A stretch of DNA of 64,000 bases from Planctomycetota bacterium (GTDB lineage Bacteria > Planctomycetota > Planctomycetia > Gemmatales > Gemmataceae). Of this stretch, positions 1 to 8,532 are shown piece by piece (positions within the stretch are counted from its first letter, which is position 1; every line of letters starts with the position of its first letter). The notes under the pieces were generated by a model. It was given only the letters and a program-made list of their open reading frames with translations, was not told the origin of the DNA and ran no database searches. The position numbers and the translations under genes are program-made. The DNA is taken from NCBI GenBank assembly GCA_021413735.1, contig JAIOPV010000057.1, positions 1-64,000 on the forward strand, in the 5' to 3' direction.

Positions 1-913
1 TCGTGTGAGTCTGGCACCCAGCGGCCCGCTGTTCGTTGACAGATACACCGATCCCATGACACCGACCAAGGCACGGCTCGTCGAGGCGGGCAAGGGCGAA
101 GTCCGCAAGCTCGACACGAACCCGGTTCGCGAGAAGGATGGGTTCAAGTTCGGCAAGTTCGAGCGCGTGAAGATCCCCATGAAAGACGGCTTCGAGCTGG
201 AAGGCACGGTCACGTATCCGCCAGACTTCGACGCCACAAAGAAGCACCCGGTGTGGTTGTTCACCTATGCGGGTCCGCACATGCCGACGATTCGCGATGA
301 ATGGGGCGGGGGGCGAATCATGGAGAACTCGCTCGCCACGAACGGCATCATCGTGTTCCGTGTCGATCCGAGAAGTGCAAGCGGGAAGGGGGCACAGTCG
401 GCGTGGGCATGCTACAAACAGCTCGGCGTGCAGGAACTCAAGGACTTGGAAGAAGCGGTTGCGTGGCTGGCCGAGAAACCGGGGGTGGACGCGACGCGAG
501 TGGGCATCAGCGGGCACAGTTACGGTGGCTTCATGACTGCTTACGCGCTGACGCACTCGAAGACATTCACGGCCGGCATCGCGTCTGGTCCTGTAACCGA
601 CTGGAAACTGTACGATTCGATCTACACCGAGCGCTACATGCTGACGCCGATGGAGAACGCGGCTGGTTACGCGAAGTCGAGTTGCGTGACGGCGGCCAAG
701 AACCTGAGCGGCAAACTGCTCATCGTTCACGGCATGATGGACGACAACGTTCACATGCAGAACAGCGTGCAACTTACGGATGCGCTTCAACGCTCGGGCA
801 AGGAGTTCGAGATGATGTTTTACCCGCAGGCTCGGCACGGGATTGGCGGCGGGCACTATCTCAAGTTGCAGATGGAGTTCATTCGCCGCACGATGGGCGT
901 AAAAGCGAATTGA
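1..913 (+). CDS. Prolyl oligopeptidase family (S9, DPP-IV-like) serine peptidase, C-terminal part
   Basis: The reading frame is open at the left edge, so only the C-terminal catalytic part is present. It has an alpha/beta-hydrolase fold with the nucleophile elbow GHSYGG (Ser at about residue 172 counted from the GTG at base 5), a DDNVH segment carrying the acid (about 246-247) and the catalytic His in QARHG (about 278). This triad order and spacing are those of S9 peptidases, where the enzyme removes dipeptides or cleaves after proline in short peptides. The missing upstream part would hold the beta-propeller and any signal peptide. The gene is followed at once by a double-hairpin repeat. The family call is firm; the S9B versus S9C subgroup is inferred from the fragment only. 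Confidence 0.85.
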   Translation, partial: RVSLAPSGPLFVDRYTDPMTPTKARLVEAGKGEVRKLDTNPVREKDGFKFGKFERVKIPMKDGFELEGTVTYPPDFDATKKHPVWLFTYAGPHMPTIRDEWGGGRIMENSLATNGIIVFRVDPRSASGKGAQSAWACYKQLGVQELKDLEEAVAWLAEKPGVDATRVGISGHSYGGFMTAYALTHSKTFTAGIASGPVTDWKLYDSIYTERYMLTPMENAAGYAKSSCVTAAKNLSGKLLIVHGMMDDNVHMQNSVQLTDALQRSGKEFEMMFYPQARHGIGGGHYLKLQMEFIRRTMGVKAN

Positions 914-914
914 G

Positions 915-986
915 GCGAGCCACGGGGTTTATCCCCGTGGTCTTGTGACACGTTGAAAGACCACGGGGATAAACCCCGTGGCTCGC
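915..986. repeat. Double-hairpin inverted repeat, family A copy 1 (BIME-like)
   Basis: Two perfect 30-base arms (915-944 and 957-986) are inverted around a 12-base centre. Each arm is itself a hairpin: CCACGGGG-TTTAT-CCCCGTGG. The outer ends read GCGAGC/GCTCGC. This is the architecture of two REP units in opposite orientation. It begins one base after the stop codon of the peptidase gene and may also act as a terminator or mRNA stabiliser. A second copy lies at 2532-2607. Confidence 0.9.
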
Positions 987-1071
987 AAAGAAACCGCTTC
1001 TCGTCCTGCAATTCTCCGGGTATTGTTGAAGCGCTGCCCTCCAATCCCTCTCTGCTCCCCGGAGGTTATCC

Positions 1072-2523
1072 GTGTCCAGTCTCAATCGTCGCTCGTTCGT
1101 CAAGCACACGCTCGCTGCTGCCGCGACTGTCACCATCGCCGGCACCAAATCGTCAGGCAAAGTTCTCGGCGCAAACGACACCATTCGCGTCGCTGTTGCG
1201 GGTCTGAATGGTCGCGGCACTGCTCACACAGGTGCGTATCTCGGCATGAAGAATGTCGAGATCGTCGCGCTCGTGGACCCCGACAAACGCACCTACAAGA
1301 AGCACCTCGACCCCATCGCGGCCAAGAGCAAAGTCGCACCGCAAACTTTCACCGACATTCGCAAAGTCCTCGAAGACAAGGAACTGAACGCTGTCTCGAT
1401 TGCGACACCGAACCACTGGCACAGCCTCATGACGATCTGGGCGTGCGAGGCGGGGAAGGATGTCTACGTCGAGAAGCCGTGTTCGCACAACATTCACGAA
1501 GGCCGCATCGCGGTTGAAATGGCTCGCAAACACAAGTGTGTTGTGCAGCACGGCACGCAGAGTCGAAGCAGTCAGAGTTGGGAAGACCTCGCCGCGCTCG
1601 CCAAATCCGGCAAGCTCGGCAAACTGCTCGTGTCGCGTGGACTGTGCTACAAGGACGGCGGTACAGGCGGTTCAACCCGCGGTGATATCGGCACGAAACC
1701 CACCAAGGCCCCGCCTGCGGAACTCGATTTCAACATCTGGCTCGGGCCGGCGCAAGAGCAGGCTTACCACGAGAACATCGTTCCTTACCGCTGGCACTGG
1801 TTCTGGGATTTCGGCAACGGTGACGCTGGCAACCAGGGCGTTCACCAGATGGATATCGCCCGCTGGCTCATCCCCGGAGCGACATGGCCGAAGTCGGTCA
1901 TCAGCTTTGGTGGCCGTTACGCGAACAATGACCAGGGCCAGACGCCGAACGCACTCGTGAGCGTCTTCGATTACGGCGACACGCAACTGATCTTCGAGAC
2001 ACGCGGGTTGAAGTCACCGGCGTATCGCGGTCAGTCGGTCGGCAACATTCTCCACTTCGAGGAGGGTGTCGTCGCGGGCAACAAGTTCTACCCGAAGGGG
2101 CAGGGCGATGGCGAACCGGTGCCGAAGGTGACATCCGACGTGAAGATCAGCGGCGACCACTTTGGCAACTTCATCGACTGTGTCCGCAAGCGCGACACGA
2201 CGAAACTGCACGCCGAGCTTGAGGTCGGTCACGTTTCGAGTGGTCTGTGCCATCTCGGAAACATCAGCTACCGTCTCGGCAAGCAGACGGAGTACGATCC
2301 GAAGCTGGGCAAGCTCAGCGGCAACGAGTTTGGCACCGATGCGCTGACGCGAATGGCCGACCACCTGAAAGACAGCGGCATCAAGTTCGATGGGAAGAAC
2401 CTGTGTGTCGGTCGCAAACTCGACTTCGACGGCAAGGCGGAACGCTTCGTGAAAGACGCCGAGGCCGACGCACTTTTGACGCGAGCCTATCGCAAGCCGT
2501 TCGTGGTGCCCGAGAAAGTGTAA
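1072..2523 (+). CDS. Secreted Gfo/Idh/MocA-family NAD(P)-dependent oxidoreductase
   Basis: The 483-residue protein starts at a GTG preceded by GGAGG with a 6-base spacer. The N-terminus has a twin-arginine-like leader (NRRSFVKHTLAAAATVTIAG), so the enzyme is probably exported folded with its cofactor. Residues about 40-160 form a Rossmann fold with VAVAGLNGRGTAH as the dinucleotide loop and the family motif EKPCSHN. The C-terminal half has the GFO/IDH/MocA beta-sheet domain with WHWFWDFGNGDAGNQGVHQM, typical of the large planctomycete paralogue group. Members oxidise or reduce sugars, cyclitols or amino sugars; the substrate here cannot be read from sequence. The gene is bracketed by the two copies of the family A double-hairpin repeat. 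Confidence 0.9.
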   Translation: MSSLNRRSFVKHTLAAAATVTIAGTKSSGKVLGANDTIRVAVAGLNGRGTAHTGAYLGMKNVEIVALVDPDKRTYKKHLDPIAAKSKVAPQTFTDIRKVLEDKELNAVSIATPNHWHSLMTIWACEAGKDVYVEKPCSHNIHEGRIAVEMARKHKCVVQHGTQSRSSQSWEDLAALAKSGKLGKLLVSRGLCYKDGGTGGSTRGDIGTKPTKAPPAELDFNIWLGPAQEQAYHENIVPYRWHWFWDFGNGDAGNQGVHQMDIARWLIPGATWPKSVISFGGRYANNDQGQTPNALVSVFDYGDTQLIFETRGLKSPAYRGQSVGNILHFEEGVVAGNKFYPKGQGDGEPVPKVTSDVKISGDHFGNFIDCVRKRDTTKLHAELEVGHVSSGLCHLGNISYRLGKQTEYDPKLGKLSGNEFGTDALTRMADHLKDSGIKFDGKNLCVGRKLDFDGKAERFVKDAEADALLTRAYRKPFVVPEKV

Positions 2524-2531
2524 GTGATTTT

Positions 2532-2607
2532 GCGAGCCACGGGAGTTATCCTCGTGGCAGTTCTGATGTGCAATGAAAAAGCCACGGGGATCAACCCCGT
2601 GGCTCGC
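2532..2607. repeat. Double-hairpin inverted repeat, family A copy 2 (BIME-like)
   Basis: The right arm (2581-2607) repeats the family A hairpin CCACGGGG-ATCAA-CCCCGTGG and ends in GGCTCGC. The left arm (2532-2558) is the inverted partner with a few changes (CCACGGGAGTTATCCTCGTGG). The loop between arms is 22 bases. It lies between two convergent genes, so it could serve as a bidirectional terminator. The arms match copy 1 at 915-986 closely, but the centre is unrelated. Confidence 0.85.
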
Positions 2608-2628
2608 TTGCGAAGTCAGTCCATCGGA

Positions 2629-4506
2629 TCAGGAATCTTTCACATCACTGCCTTTGAACTCGACGCCAATCAGAGCGGTGACCGGCACGTTCTTCCCGTT
2701 GAACTCGGTCACGCCGCGTCGCAATTGCACTCGCCACAGCACCGGATCTTTCGAGGCCGTCACGGCGGGGATGACCTTTGTGTCGCTCGTGGCCGTGTAG
2801 ATGCAGTATTCGCGTGTTTCGCCGGGCCCGAGCGGCTTCAGATCGTTTTCTTGTTCTTTCTCGAACTGCCGACCCGAGGTGAATGGCCAGTCCACCAACC
2901 CTTGCGTGAATGGCTCTGGCTTCCCGGGAACCACAATCCGCGTCAGGGGCTGAGTGTTCTTCCGGTTGAACGCCGGATCCACCGGACAGAAATAGAGATC
3001 CTGGGAATTGTTCTTGATCTTCAGATGCAGGACCAGTGCTTTGTTGGGGCTTTGCCCAAGTGATTTCTTGCCGCTTTTATCCTCCTTCCACATGTCAAGG
3101 AGTCGCCGTTCTACTTTCACCGGCTCGATTTCAAGCTGCCCCACCTCGATCTTCTTTCCACTTGCGACCTCAGCTCGCAACTTGTCAGGAATTGGCCCAT
3201 CCGTCTTGAACCGATAGAGGCTCACTTTCTTGCGAGATGCGGGGTCGCCTTCACCGAACGTGTCCGGGATGTTCTCGAAGGGGTGGCCCGCAGGGGCATC
3301 ACCCGACTTGAGGAACAGCCCGTATAGAGCGAGGAGCGTCATCAGGATGGCGTATCCGGCGAGGCCATACACGACCGGCTTCGGAAACCCTGCTCCTCCT
3401 CCCGAGGGGGCTGCTGCGGACGGTTTCGCTCGTGGCGCCCTCGAAGTTGATTTGGCTGGTGCCGGTTCGCTGACTTCTTCCACCTGCTGCGGGGCTGCGG
3501 AAGAAGGCGGCGCGGGGAACGCCGAGCCGGATGTTGGCTGCGGGTACGCCGGAGCGGGTGCCGGAAAAGGTTGCGGATAGGCAGGCGCGGGTGCGGGGTA
3601 TTGTGCCGGAGCGGGGTATCCCGCTGCTGGTTGGAGTTGGTGAACGGGGCCGTTTTGTGCTGCGGGCGCAACCACTGGCTCAATTCCGGCCCAAGGATTT
3701 CCTGGATTGGCAGGGGCAGGCGCTGGAGCCGGCGGAGGCACAGCAACCACTGCGGGGCGTGCTGTTTGCTGTGCCGGCGCGGGGGAGTGAGCCGGCGGAC
3801 CGTCGAAACCACCGAATGGGTTCACGTCGAGTGCGGTGGCGTGAAGTCCTTGCGGTCCTGCTGCCGGGGCAGGCATCGGCGCGGGAGCTGGCACGGGTTG
3901 CGGAGCAGCGGCGGGTGGCTTCGCCTCGAATGTGAAGGGGCTGCCGCCCGGTGCCGGCGCGTATGGTTGCGGCACATGAACAGGAGCAGCAGGCGGTGGC
4001 GGGTTGTACGCTGGTGGCGGCACATACGGCGGAGGAGCATACGGTTGCGGTGCGCCGTAGGATGGCGGTGGACCGTATGAGGGCGGAGCGCCGTATGGCG
4101 GTGGTGGTTGGCTCGGCGCGAGATCGGGTAAACGCGGGATCGGCATCCGGTTGAAGCCTTGCGATCCGAAGACCTCGTCGTCGGATTCGTCGGGTTCGCT
4201 CAGAATGCTATCGGCGGCTTCCTTCGGCTGAATGTTGAAAACCGGTTCCGGCATCGGTGGAAGTTGCGACATCACCGGTGGCGGTGGCGGTGGCATCATC
4301 TGCGGTGCGGCAGGTGGAGGCGGAGCAGGTGGCGTGACAGGCGGTGACGCCGGTGGACCAGCGGCCGGCGCTCCTCCAGCAGTGACGGGGGCGAGGACGA
4401 CCTGCTTGCAGTGAGGGCAGCGAACGTGCTTGCCGAGCAGGTCAATCCCGACACCCATACGGCGACCGCAGAAGGGGCAAGGAAACGTCTGTGTTTGCGA
4501 TGACAT
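2629..4506 (-). CDS. Zinc-ribbon, proline-rich single-pass membrane protein of unknown function
   Basis: A 625-residue protein. Residues about 10-35 hold a zinc-ribbon pair, CPFCGRRMG and CPHCKQVV, likely binding one Zn. Residues about 45-370 are very rich in Pro, Ala, Gln and Tyr, with repeated PPPAY/PAPAYPQP units that should be unstructured. One membrane segment (VYGLAGYAILMTLLALYGLF) lies near residue 385-405, followed by an exported-looking globular domain of about 200 residues with beta-strand character (VLHLKIKNNSQDLYFCPVD). This domain resembles a DUF4352-like Ig fold, but that is inference. Zn-ribbon plus Pro-rich linker plus one TM is a common planctomycete layout with no established role. 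No operon partner is evident: the next gene on the same strand is 267 bases away with a repeat in between. Confidence 0.75.
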   Translation of the reverse strand: MSSQTQTFPCPFCGRRMGVGIDLLGKHVRCPHCKQVVLAPVTAGGAPAAGPPASPPVTPPAPPPPAAPQMMPPPPPPVMSQLPPMPEPVFNIQPKEAADSILSEPDESDDEVFGSQGFNRMPIPRLPDLAPSQPPPPYGAPPSYGPPPSYGAPQPYAPPPYVPPPAYNPPPPAAPVHVPQPYAPAPGGSPFTFEAKPPAAAPQPVPAPAPMPAPAAGPQGLHATALDVNPFGGFDGPPAHSPAPAQQTARPAVVAVPPPAPAPAPANPGNPWAGIEPVVAPAAQNGPVHQLQPAAGYPAPAQYPAPAPAYPQPFPAPAPAYPQPTSGSAFPAPPSSAAPQQVEEVSEPAPAKSTSRAPRAKPSAAAPSGGGAGFPKPVVYGLAGYAILMTLLALYGLFLKSGDAPAGHPFENIPDTFGEGDPASRKKVSLYRFKTDGPIPDKLRAEVASGKKIEVGQLEIEPVKVERRLLDMWKEDKSGKKSLGQSPNKALVLHLKIKNNSQDLYFCPVDPAFNRKNTQPLTRIVVPGKPEPFTQGLVDWPFTSGRQFEKEQENDLKPLGPGETREYCIYTATSDTKVIPAVTASKDPVLWRVQLRRGVTEFNGKNVPVTALIGVEFKGSDVKDS

Positions 4507-4683
4507 CGGGATGAATAGTTTGGGCCAGACCCGTCGCCCGTCGTGGGTCCGAGGGTCGAGAGGTTGAGAACGGTTTGCGGAAGGTGTATCTTACCTTGTC
4601 TTTCGACAAACACCAGAACGCAGTTTCTGTCAGTGTAAACGAATCTGCCGAAAGACTTCCGACTTTGTGGTGCCGAGTGCTGA

Positions 4684-4752
4684 TTTGTCCGAGCCCGAGC
4701 GCCAAGCGAGGAGTCAAGCGTGCCCCTCGCTTGGCGCTCGGGCTCGGACAAA
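4684..4752. repeat. Perfect 28-bp inverted repeat, family B
   Basis: Arms at 4684-4711 and 4725-4752 are perfect reverse complements (TTTGTCCGAGCCCGAGCGCC at the outer end of the left arm) around a 13-base loop. The element sits in the 267-base gap between two genes on the minus strand, with the downstream gene starting at 4506. It could form a long RNA stem and act as a terminator for the phosphatase gene. I saw no second copy in the window. Confidence 0.85.
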
Positions 4753-4773
4753 CCGCCTCCAAGAAAGCCCCAG

Positions 4774-6075
4774 TCAAATCACTCGCTTCACCACGACAAG
4801 CGTGCGGTCGTCGGCAACCGGAACACCCGCGGTGAACGTGCCGAACTCTCGCAAGATCGCGAGCAACAACTGCTCCGCCGTTTCGGGCGACCCCGGCAAC
4901 ACCGAGTCGAGCCGATCTGAGCCGAACACGTCACCGTCAGCGTTCACCGCTTCAATCACGCCATCGGTGAAGAATACCACCTGATCGCCCGGTTGCAGCG
5001 GCACCACCTGATCGGGATACAACTCGTCGGGCTTGATCCCCAACGGCAACCGCTGTGCGCGATTCAGATTCAGCCGGGAGTTATCATTCGCACGGACCAA
5101 TCGCGGCGGATTGTGGCCGGCACTCGCATACGAAAGCGTTCCAGCAGTCGGGTCGAACACAGCATAAAACGCGGTCATGAAGTTGCCGGTTTGCCGGGTG
5201 TAGTGCCGCGTCAGGTGGTCGTTCAGTTGCGTCAACAGTTCGCCTGGTTTTGTCGGCGGTTCGGGTCTCGTGTGAACGATGCTGTGTGCAATCGCCATCA
5301 ACACAGCCGCAGGCGCTCCGTGACCGCTTGCATCAGCGATGAGCACACCGAGTTTGCCACCGGGCAACGGGAAGAAGTCGTAGTAGTCGCCACCAGCTCG
5401 CTTCGCGGTCTGGTAATGCACAGCAACATCAAGTCCGGCGACGTGCGGCACATGCGGAGGCAACAACGACTTCTGAATGTCGGCGACCGTGCGAAGTTCG
5501 TAATCGACCGCGTCGTAGGCTTCTTTCACCGCTTGCGAAAGCACGAGCGTTTGCGTGGCGCGACCGAAGAGGTTACTGAGCAGAACCAGATCCGCGATGC
5601 GATCACGCGGGAAAGCGTCGGCTTCTTCGCGAGCCAGCACGACGACGTTCTGGGCGATTCCCTGCTCGAAGTGCGGAATCGCGAGGACCGAACGTTGCCC
5701 GCCGATGTACGCCGCTGCCGGGTCGTCCGGGTCGAGGGTGACATCTTCGAGAACGCGTGGTTGATCCGCATACACCAATTCGGCGAGCAGGCCGCCTTCG
5801 TGAACCGGGAGCCGATGCAATTCTTTCCAGGGGTTCACGGGGTCGCGCCACAAGTTGAAGCGAGTGACGCGATATTGCGGGAAGTGCAAGCCCCTTCGTG
5901 AAATGGTGAGTTGCCGGCTGACTGGGAACAACTGCGCCATGCGGCGAGCGAAGACGGCGTACATCTCCTGCGGGTCGGAGTAACGACTCAGTTCGCGCAT
6001 GACCTCGACGCTGGCCGCCAAACGGGCGCGCCAGTTTCGGGGTTCGGTCTCGAAGAAATCAGGTGCCACGGTCAT
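4774..6075 (-). CDS. GAF-like sensor plus SpoIIE/RsbU-type PP2C phosphatase
   Basis: A 433-residue protein starting at the ATG at 6075, which has GGAGG 7 bases upstream; a longer in-frame start at 6186 is less likely. Residues about 15-190 look like a GAF-type ligand or redox sensing domain (SDPQEMYAVFARRMAQLFPV ... RSVLAIPHF). A short helical linker (TVADIQKSLLPPHVP) leads into a PPM/SpoIIE phosphatase with AGGDYYDFF, IADASGHG, SAGHNPPRL, VVFFTDGVIEA and ADDRTLVVV, the metal-binding Asp motifs of the family. Such enzymes dephosphorylate STAS anti-anti-sigma proteins in partner switches. No STAS or RsbW-like gene is near it. It is divergent from the metallo-hydrolase gene with 186 bases between starts. 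Confidence 0.88.
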   Translation of the reverse strand: MTVAPDFFETEPRNWRARLAASVEVMRELSRYSDPQEMYAVFARRMAQLFPVSRQLTISRRGLHFPQYRVTRFNLWRDPVNPWKELHRLPVHEGGLLAELVYADQPRVLEDVTLDPDDPAAAYIGGQRSVLAIPHFEQGIAQNVVVLAREEADAFPRDRIADLVLLSNLFGRATQTLVLSQAVKEAYDAVDYELRTVADIQKSLLPPHVPHVAGLDVAVHYQTAKRAGGDYYDFFPLPGGKLGVLIADASGHGAPAAVLMAIAHSIVHTRPEPPTKPGELLTQLNDHLTRHYTRQTGNFMTAFYAVFDPTAGTLSYASAGHNPPRLVRANDNSRLNLNRAQRLPLGIKPDELYPDQVVPLQPGDQVVFFTDGVIEAVNADGDVFGSDRLDSVLPGSPETAEQLLLAILREFGTFTAGVPVADDRTLVVVKRVI

Positions 6076-6261
6076 GTTGCCGCCTCCGCGGCTGGATCGT
6101 GTATCAATCCGTTGAAGCCGCCAGACTTGTGCCCCCAGTAGAACCGCGATGCGCCAGGAACGCAACCCGCTGGGCCGATTTTTCACGCACTACTCACGGA
6201 ATTATTCCTGCCGCTTGACCAGTTGCTCAAATCCGACGACGATGCGTGCGGAGGAATCACC

Positions 6262-8169
6262 ATGCGTTCTCGCGTCACTCTTGCTTTGCTTTCCGTCCTG
6301 GCTGTCTCTGCTGCGGCCTGGTTTTCCGCAGCCGATCCGCAAGACGATGCTCCCAAATCGTGGGAAAAGCTCGGCGGGGGTATCTTCCGCTCGACGGCGA
6401 TGCCACACAGTTATGCCATCGTCTCGGGTGACAAGGCAATGCTCATCGACGCAGCTGCCTCTCCCGAAGTCGTCGCGAAACTTGGCGTGAAGTCCATCGA
6501 GGCTGTGCTGTTGACGCACCACCATCGCGACACGGCAGAGTTCGCTTCCGACTATCGCAAGAAGGGCTGGTCTGTCCGTGCTCCCAAGGAGTCGGCCGAC
6601 TGGCTCACACCCGACAACGTGGCGAAGTTCTGGAAGGACTCGATTCCGCTGCGGAACTCGCGCACGGCGTACTTCATGCTGCCGGTCGGGGTGGAAGGCG
6701 TCGATTGCACGATTGAAGAGAATAAGCCCCTCACGTTCGGCAAATGGAAGCTCAGGCCGGTTGCGACGCCGGGTCACTCGCGCGATCACTTCTCGTATCT
6801 CTGTGAACTCGCCGATAATCCGAAAGGCCCGACCATTCTCTTCTGCGGCGACGCTTTCTGTACCGAAGGCAAACTGTGGACACCGTACACAACAGACTGG
6901 GACCACTGGACCGATGTGGGCCTGAAGCCGATGGCGGAATCGCTGCGAAAAATAGCGAAACTGAAACCATCGACGCTGTGCCCGGCACACGGACCAGTTC
7001 TCTTGAAGGACGCCGCGAAGGCTCTCGAAGACACCGCGAAGCTGGTGGACGAGGCCGGTTTCCAGAAGAGTTTCGAGCGGTTCAGCAAGGATCGCCTCGG
7101 GAACCAGCCGAAGTACGAATTCCTCGTGCCGAAGGAGCAGGTCGCGAGCGGCGGCGACAAACCGTGGTCGAAAGTGTCGGACCATGTGTGGATCACGGGC
7201 AACACTTACGTCATCAAATCGAAGACTGGCGATGGTATCTTCGTCCTCGATCCTTGGGGGAAGAAGCTCGTCGAGCAGTTGGAAACGATCACGAAAGCCG
7301 AGAAGTTGGGTGCCATCGAACTCGTGGCGTTCAGCCACGCACATTACGACCACTTCGACGGCGTTCACGTCCTGAAAGAGCGCGACCGCTGCGAAGTGTG
7401 GTCGCTCGATCTGGTTGCGATTCCGTTGAAGGATCCGGTGAAACTGCGTGCCCCGTTTCTGGATCATCGACCGATCAAGTTCACCAAGGAACTCAAGGAC
7501 GGCGAAACGGCGACGTGGGGCGGCTACACGTTCAAGTTTCACCACTTGCCTGGGCAGTCGTGGTTCACGTCGGGCATCGAAGCCACCATCGACGGCAAAC
7601 GCTGCATGTTCACGGCCGACAATTTCTTCCACCAGGATCAATTCAGCGGCACGGGCGGCTGGATGGGCCTGAACCGCAGCTCGCCCGCTGTCTACGGCAC
7701 AAGCGCCGGCAAGGTGTTGGACATTGCCCCGGAGTGGGTGCTGGCGGAACACGGCGGTCCGTATGTCTTCGACAAGGAAGATTATCGCCGTCGGGTGAAG
7801 TGGGGCGAGGCAGCAGCGAAAGCCTGCAACGCAGTTTGCGTGAGCGGCGACCATCGTCGTGACTGGACACCGCACCGCGTGAGTGTCGAGCCGACCCTGA
7901 CGACCGCCAAGGCAGGCGACGAGATCACGGTGCAAGTCACGCTGTCGGAGTCTGGCCGCGACGACCCCGGCGCGACGGTCACGTTGCGGGGCAGGGGAGT
8001 GTTCGCCGACGAGACGTTGACCTTCGGGGCGGGTGCGAAGCAGACGAAGACCGTGAAACTAAAACTATCAGCAACGCTGCCGGCGGGGCGTCACGTGTTC
8101 TGGGTCCGCACCACGGACAAGACCGGGGGCGAGTTCGCCGATCCGTACTTTGCGGTCGATGTCAATTGA
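6262..8169 (+). CDS. Secreted protein with two metallo-beta-lactamase domains, the first degenerate
   Basis: A 635-residue protein; the ATG at 6262 has GGAGG 7 bases upstream and begins a signal peptide (MRSRVTLALLSVLAVSAAAW). The first MBL domain (about 40-280) has LTHHHRDTAE, where the last His of HxHxDH is Thr, then TPGHSRDH, FCGDAF and CPAHGP. The second (about 310-530) has the canonical SHAHYDHFDG, followed by HLPGQSW, FTADNFF and LAEHGGP. The C-terminal 100 residues form an Ig-like beta domain (VQVTLSESGRDDPGATVTL). Exported hydrolases of this fold act on lactones, sulfates or phosphodiesters; the substrate is unknown. The tandem arrangement suggests a pseudo-domain supporting one active domain, though partial metal binding in the first cannot be excluded. 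Confidence 0.85.
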   Translation: MRSRVTLALLSVLAVSAAAWFSAADPQDDAPKSWEKLGGGIFRSTAMPHSYAIVSGDKAMLIDAAASPEVVAKLGVKSIEAVLLTHHHRDTAEFASDYRKKGWSVRAPKESADWLTPDNVAKFWKDSIPLRNSRTAYFMLPVGVEGVDCTIEENKPLTFGKWKLRPVATPGHSRDHFSYLCELADNPKGPTILFCGDAFCTEGKLWTPYTTDWDHWTDVGLKPMAESLRKIAKLKPSTLCPAHGPVLLKDAAKALEDTAKLVDEAGFQKSFERFSKDRLGNQPKYEFLVPKEQVASGGDKPWSKVSDHVWITGNTYVIKSKTGDGIFVLDPWGKKLVEQLETITKAEKLGAIELVAFSHAHYDHFDGVHVLKERDRCEVWSLDLVAIPLKDPVKLRAPFLDHRPIKFTKELKDGETATWGGYTFKFHHLPGQSWFTSGIEATIDGKRCMFTADNFFHQDQFSGTGGWMGLNRSSPAVYGTSAGKVLDIAPEWVLAEHGGPYVFDKEDYRRRVKWGEAAAKACNAVCVSGDHRRDWTPHRVSVEPTLTTAKAGDEITVQVTLSESGRDDPGATVTLRGRGVFADETLTFGAGAKQTKTVKLKLSATLPAGRHVFWVRTTDKTGGEFADPYFAVDVN

Positions 8170-8186
8170 GAGATTGGTCTTCTGTC

Positions 8187-8237
8187 TTTGCCGCTTGCGG
8201 CGGCAGTTTCTCTTTGTGCTACGCCGCAAGCGGCAAA
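8187..8237. repeat. Inverted repeat, family C copy 1 (GCCGCTTGCGG type)
   Basis: Perfect 16-base arms, TTTGCCGCTTGCGGCG at 8187-8202 and its complement at 8222-8237, around 19 bases. The core GCCGCTTGCGG returns at 62423-62478 and, with changes, at 18146-18196. It lies 17 bases after the stop of the MBL gene. Confidence 0.85.
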
Positions 8238-8532
8238 ACAATCAAAGCCATCCAATCGAATCGGATCAACAATCGCCTGAACACTGCCGTGATTTTCGCC
8301 AGTTCCGGATTACTCGTCACAACCCGCAATCTCGGCACATCTTACGCTGGCGAACGCGCTCTAATCGCCGTGAGTTGGTTGCTGTTGAGGCTCGATCTTC
8401 ATATAACATTGGTGAGAGTTGATCGACTGTTCGGCCCGTGCGGGTCGGGCAAATGTTGCGTAGTTCCGCTCCCAACGTGTGGTCGGGTTCGGTCCAATTC
8501 CGTGGACTCGAACACACGCGAGGTTCCTCAGA
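8238..8532 (+). promoter_or_regulatory. Upstream region of the his genes with a candidate sigma70 promoter
   Basis: No gene is visible here. TTGCTG (8379-8384) and TATAAC (8402-8407) are separated by 17 bases and sit in the only locally AT-rich patch, giving a candidate promoter about 125 bases before the hisD start. I found no run of His codons, so a classical his attenuator is not supported. Confidence 0.35.

Noticed and set aside
6202-7935. 577-codon minus-strand frame opposite the MBL gene
   Set aside because: Antisense shadow with no recognisable domain; the plus-strand gene has clear MBL motifs, SD and signal peptide.
8486-8525. tRNA T-arm-like GTTCGAGTCCACGG on the minus strand
   Set aside because: No matching stem, acceptor or anticodon arm around it; a chance match.
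8408-8532. His attenuator leader peptide
   Set aside because: No run of His codons and no leader ORF ahead of hisD.
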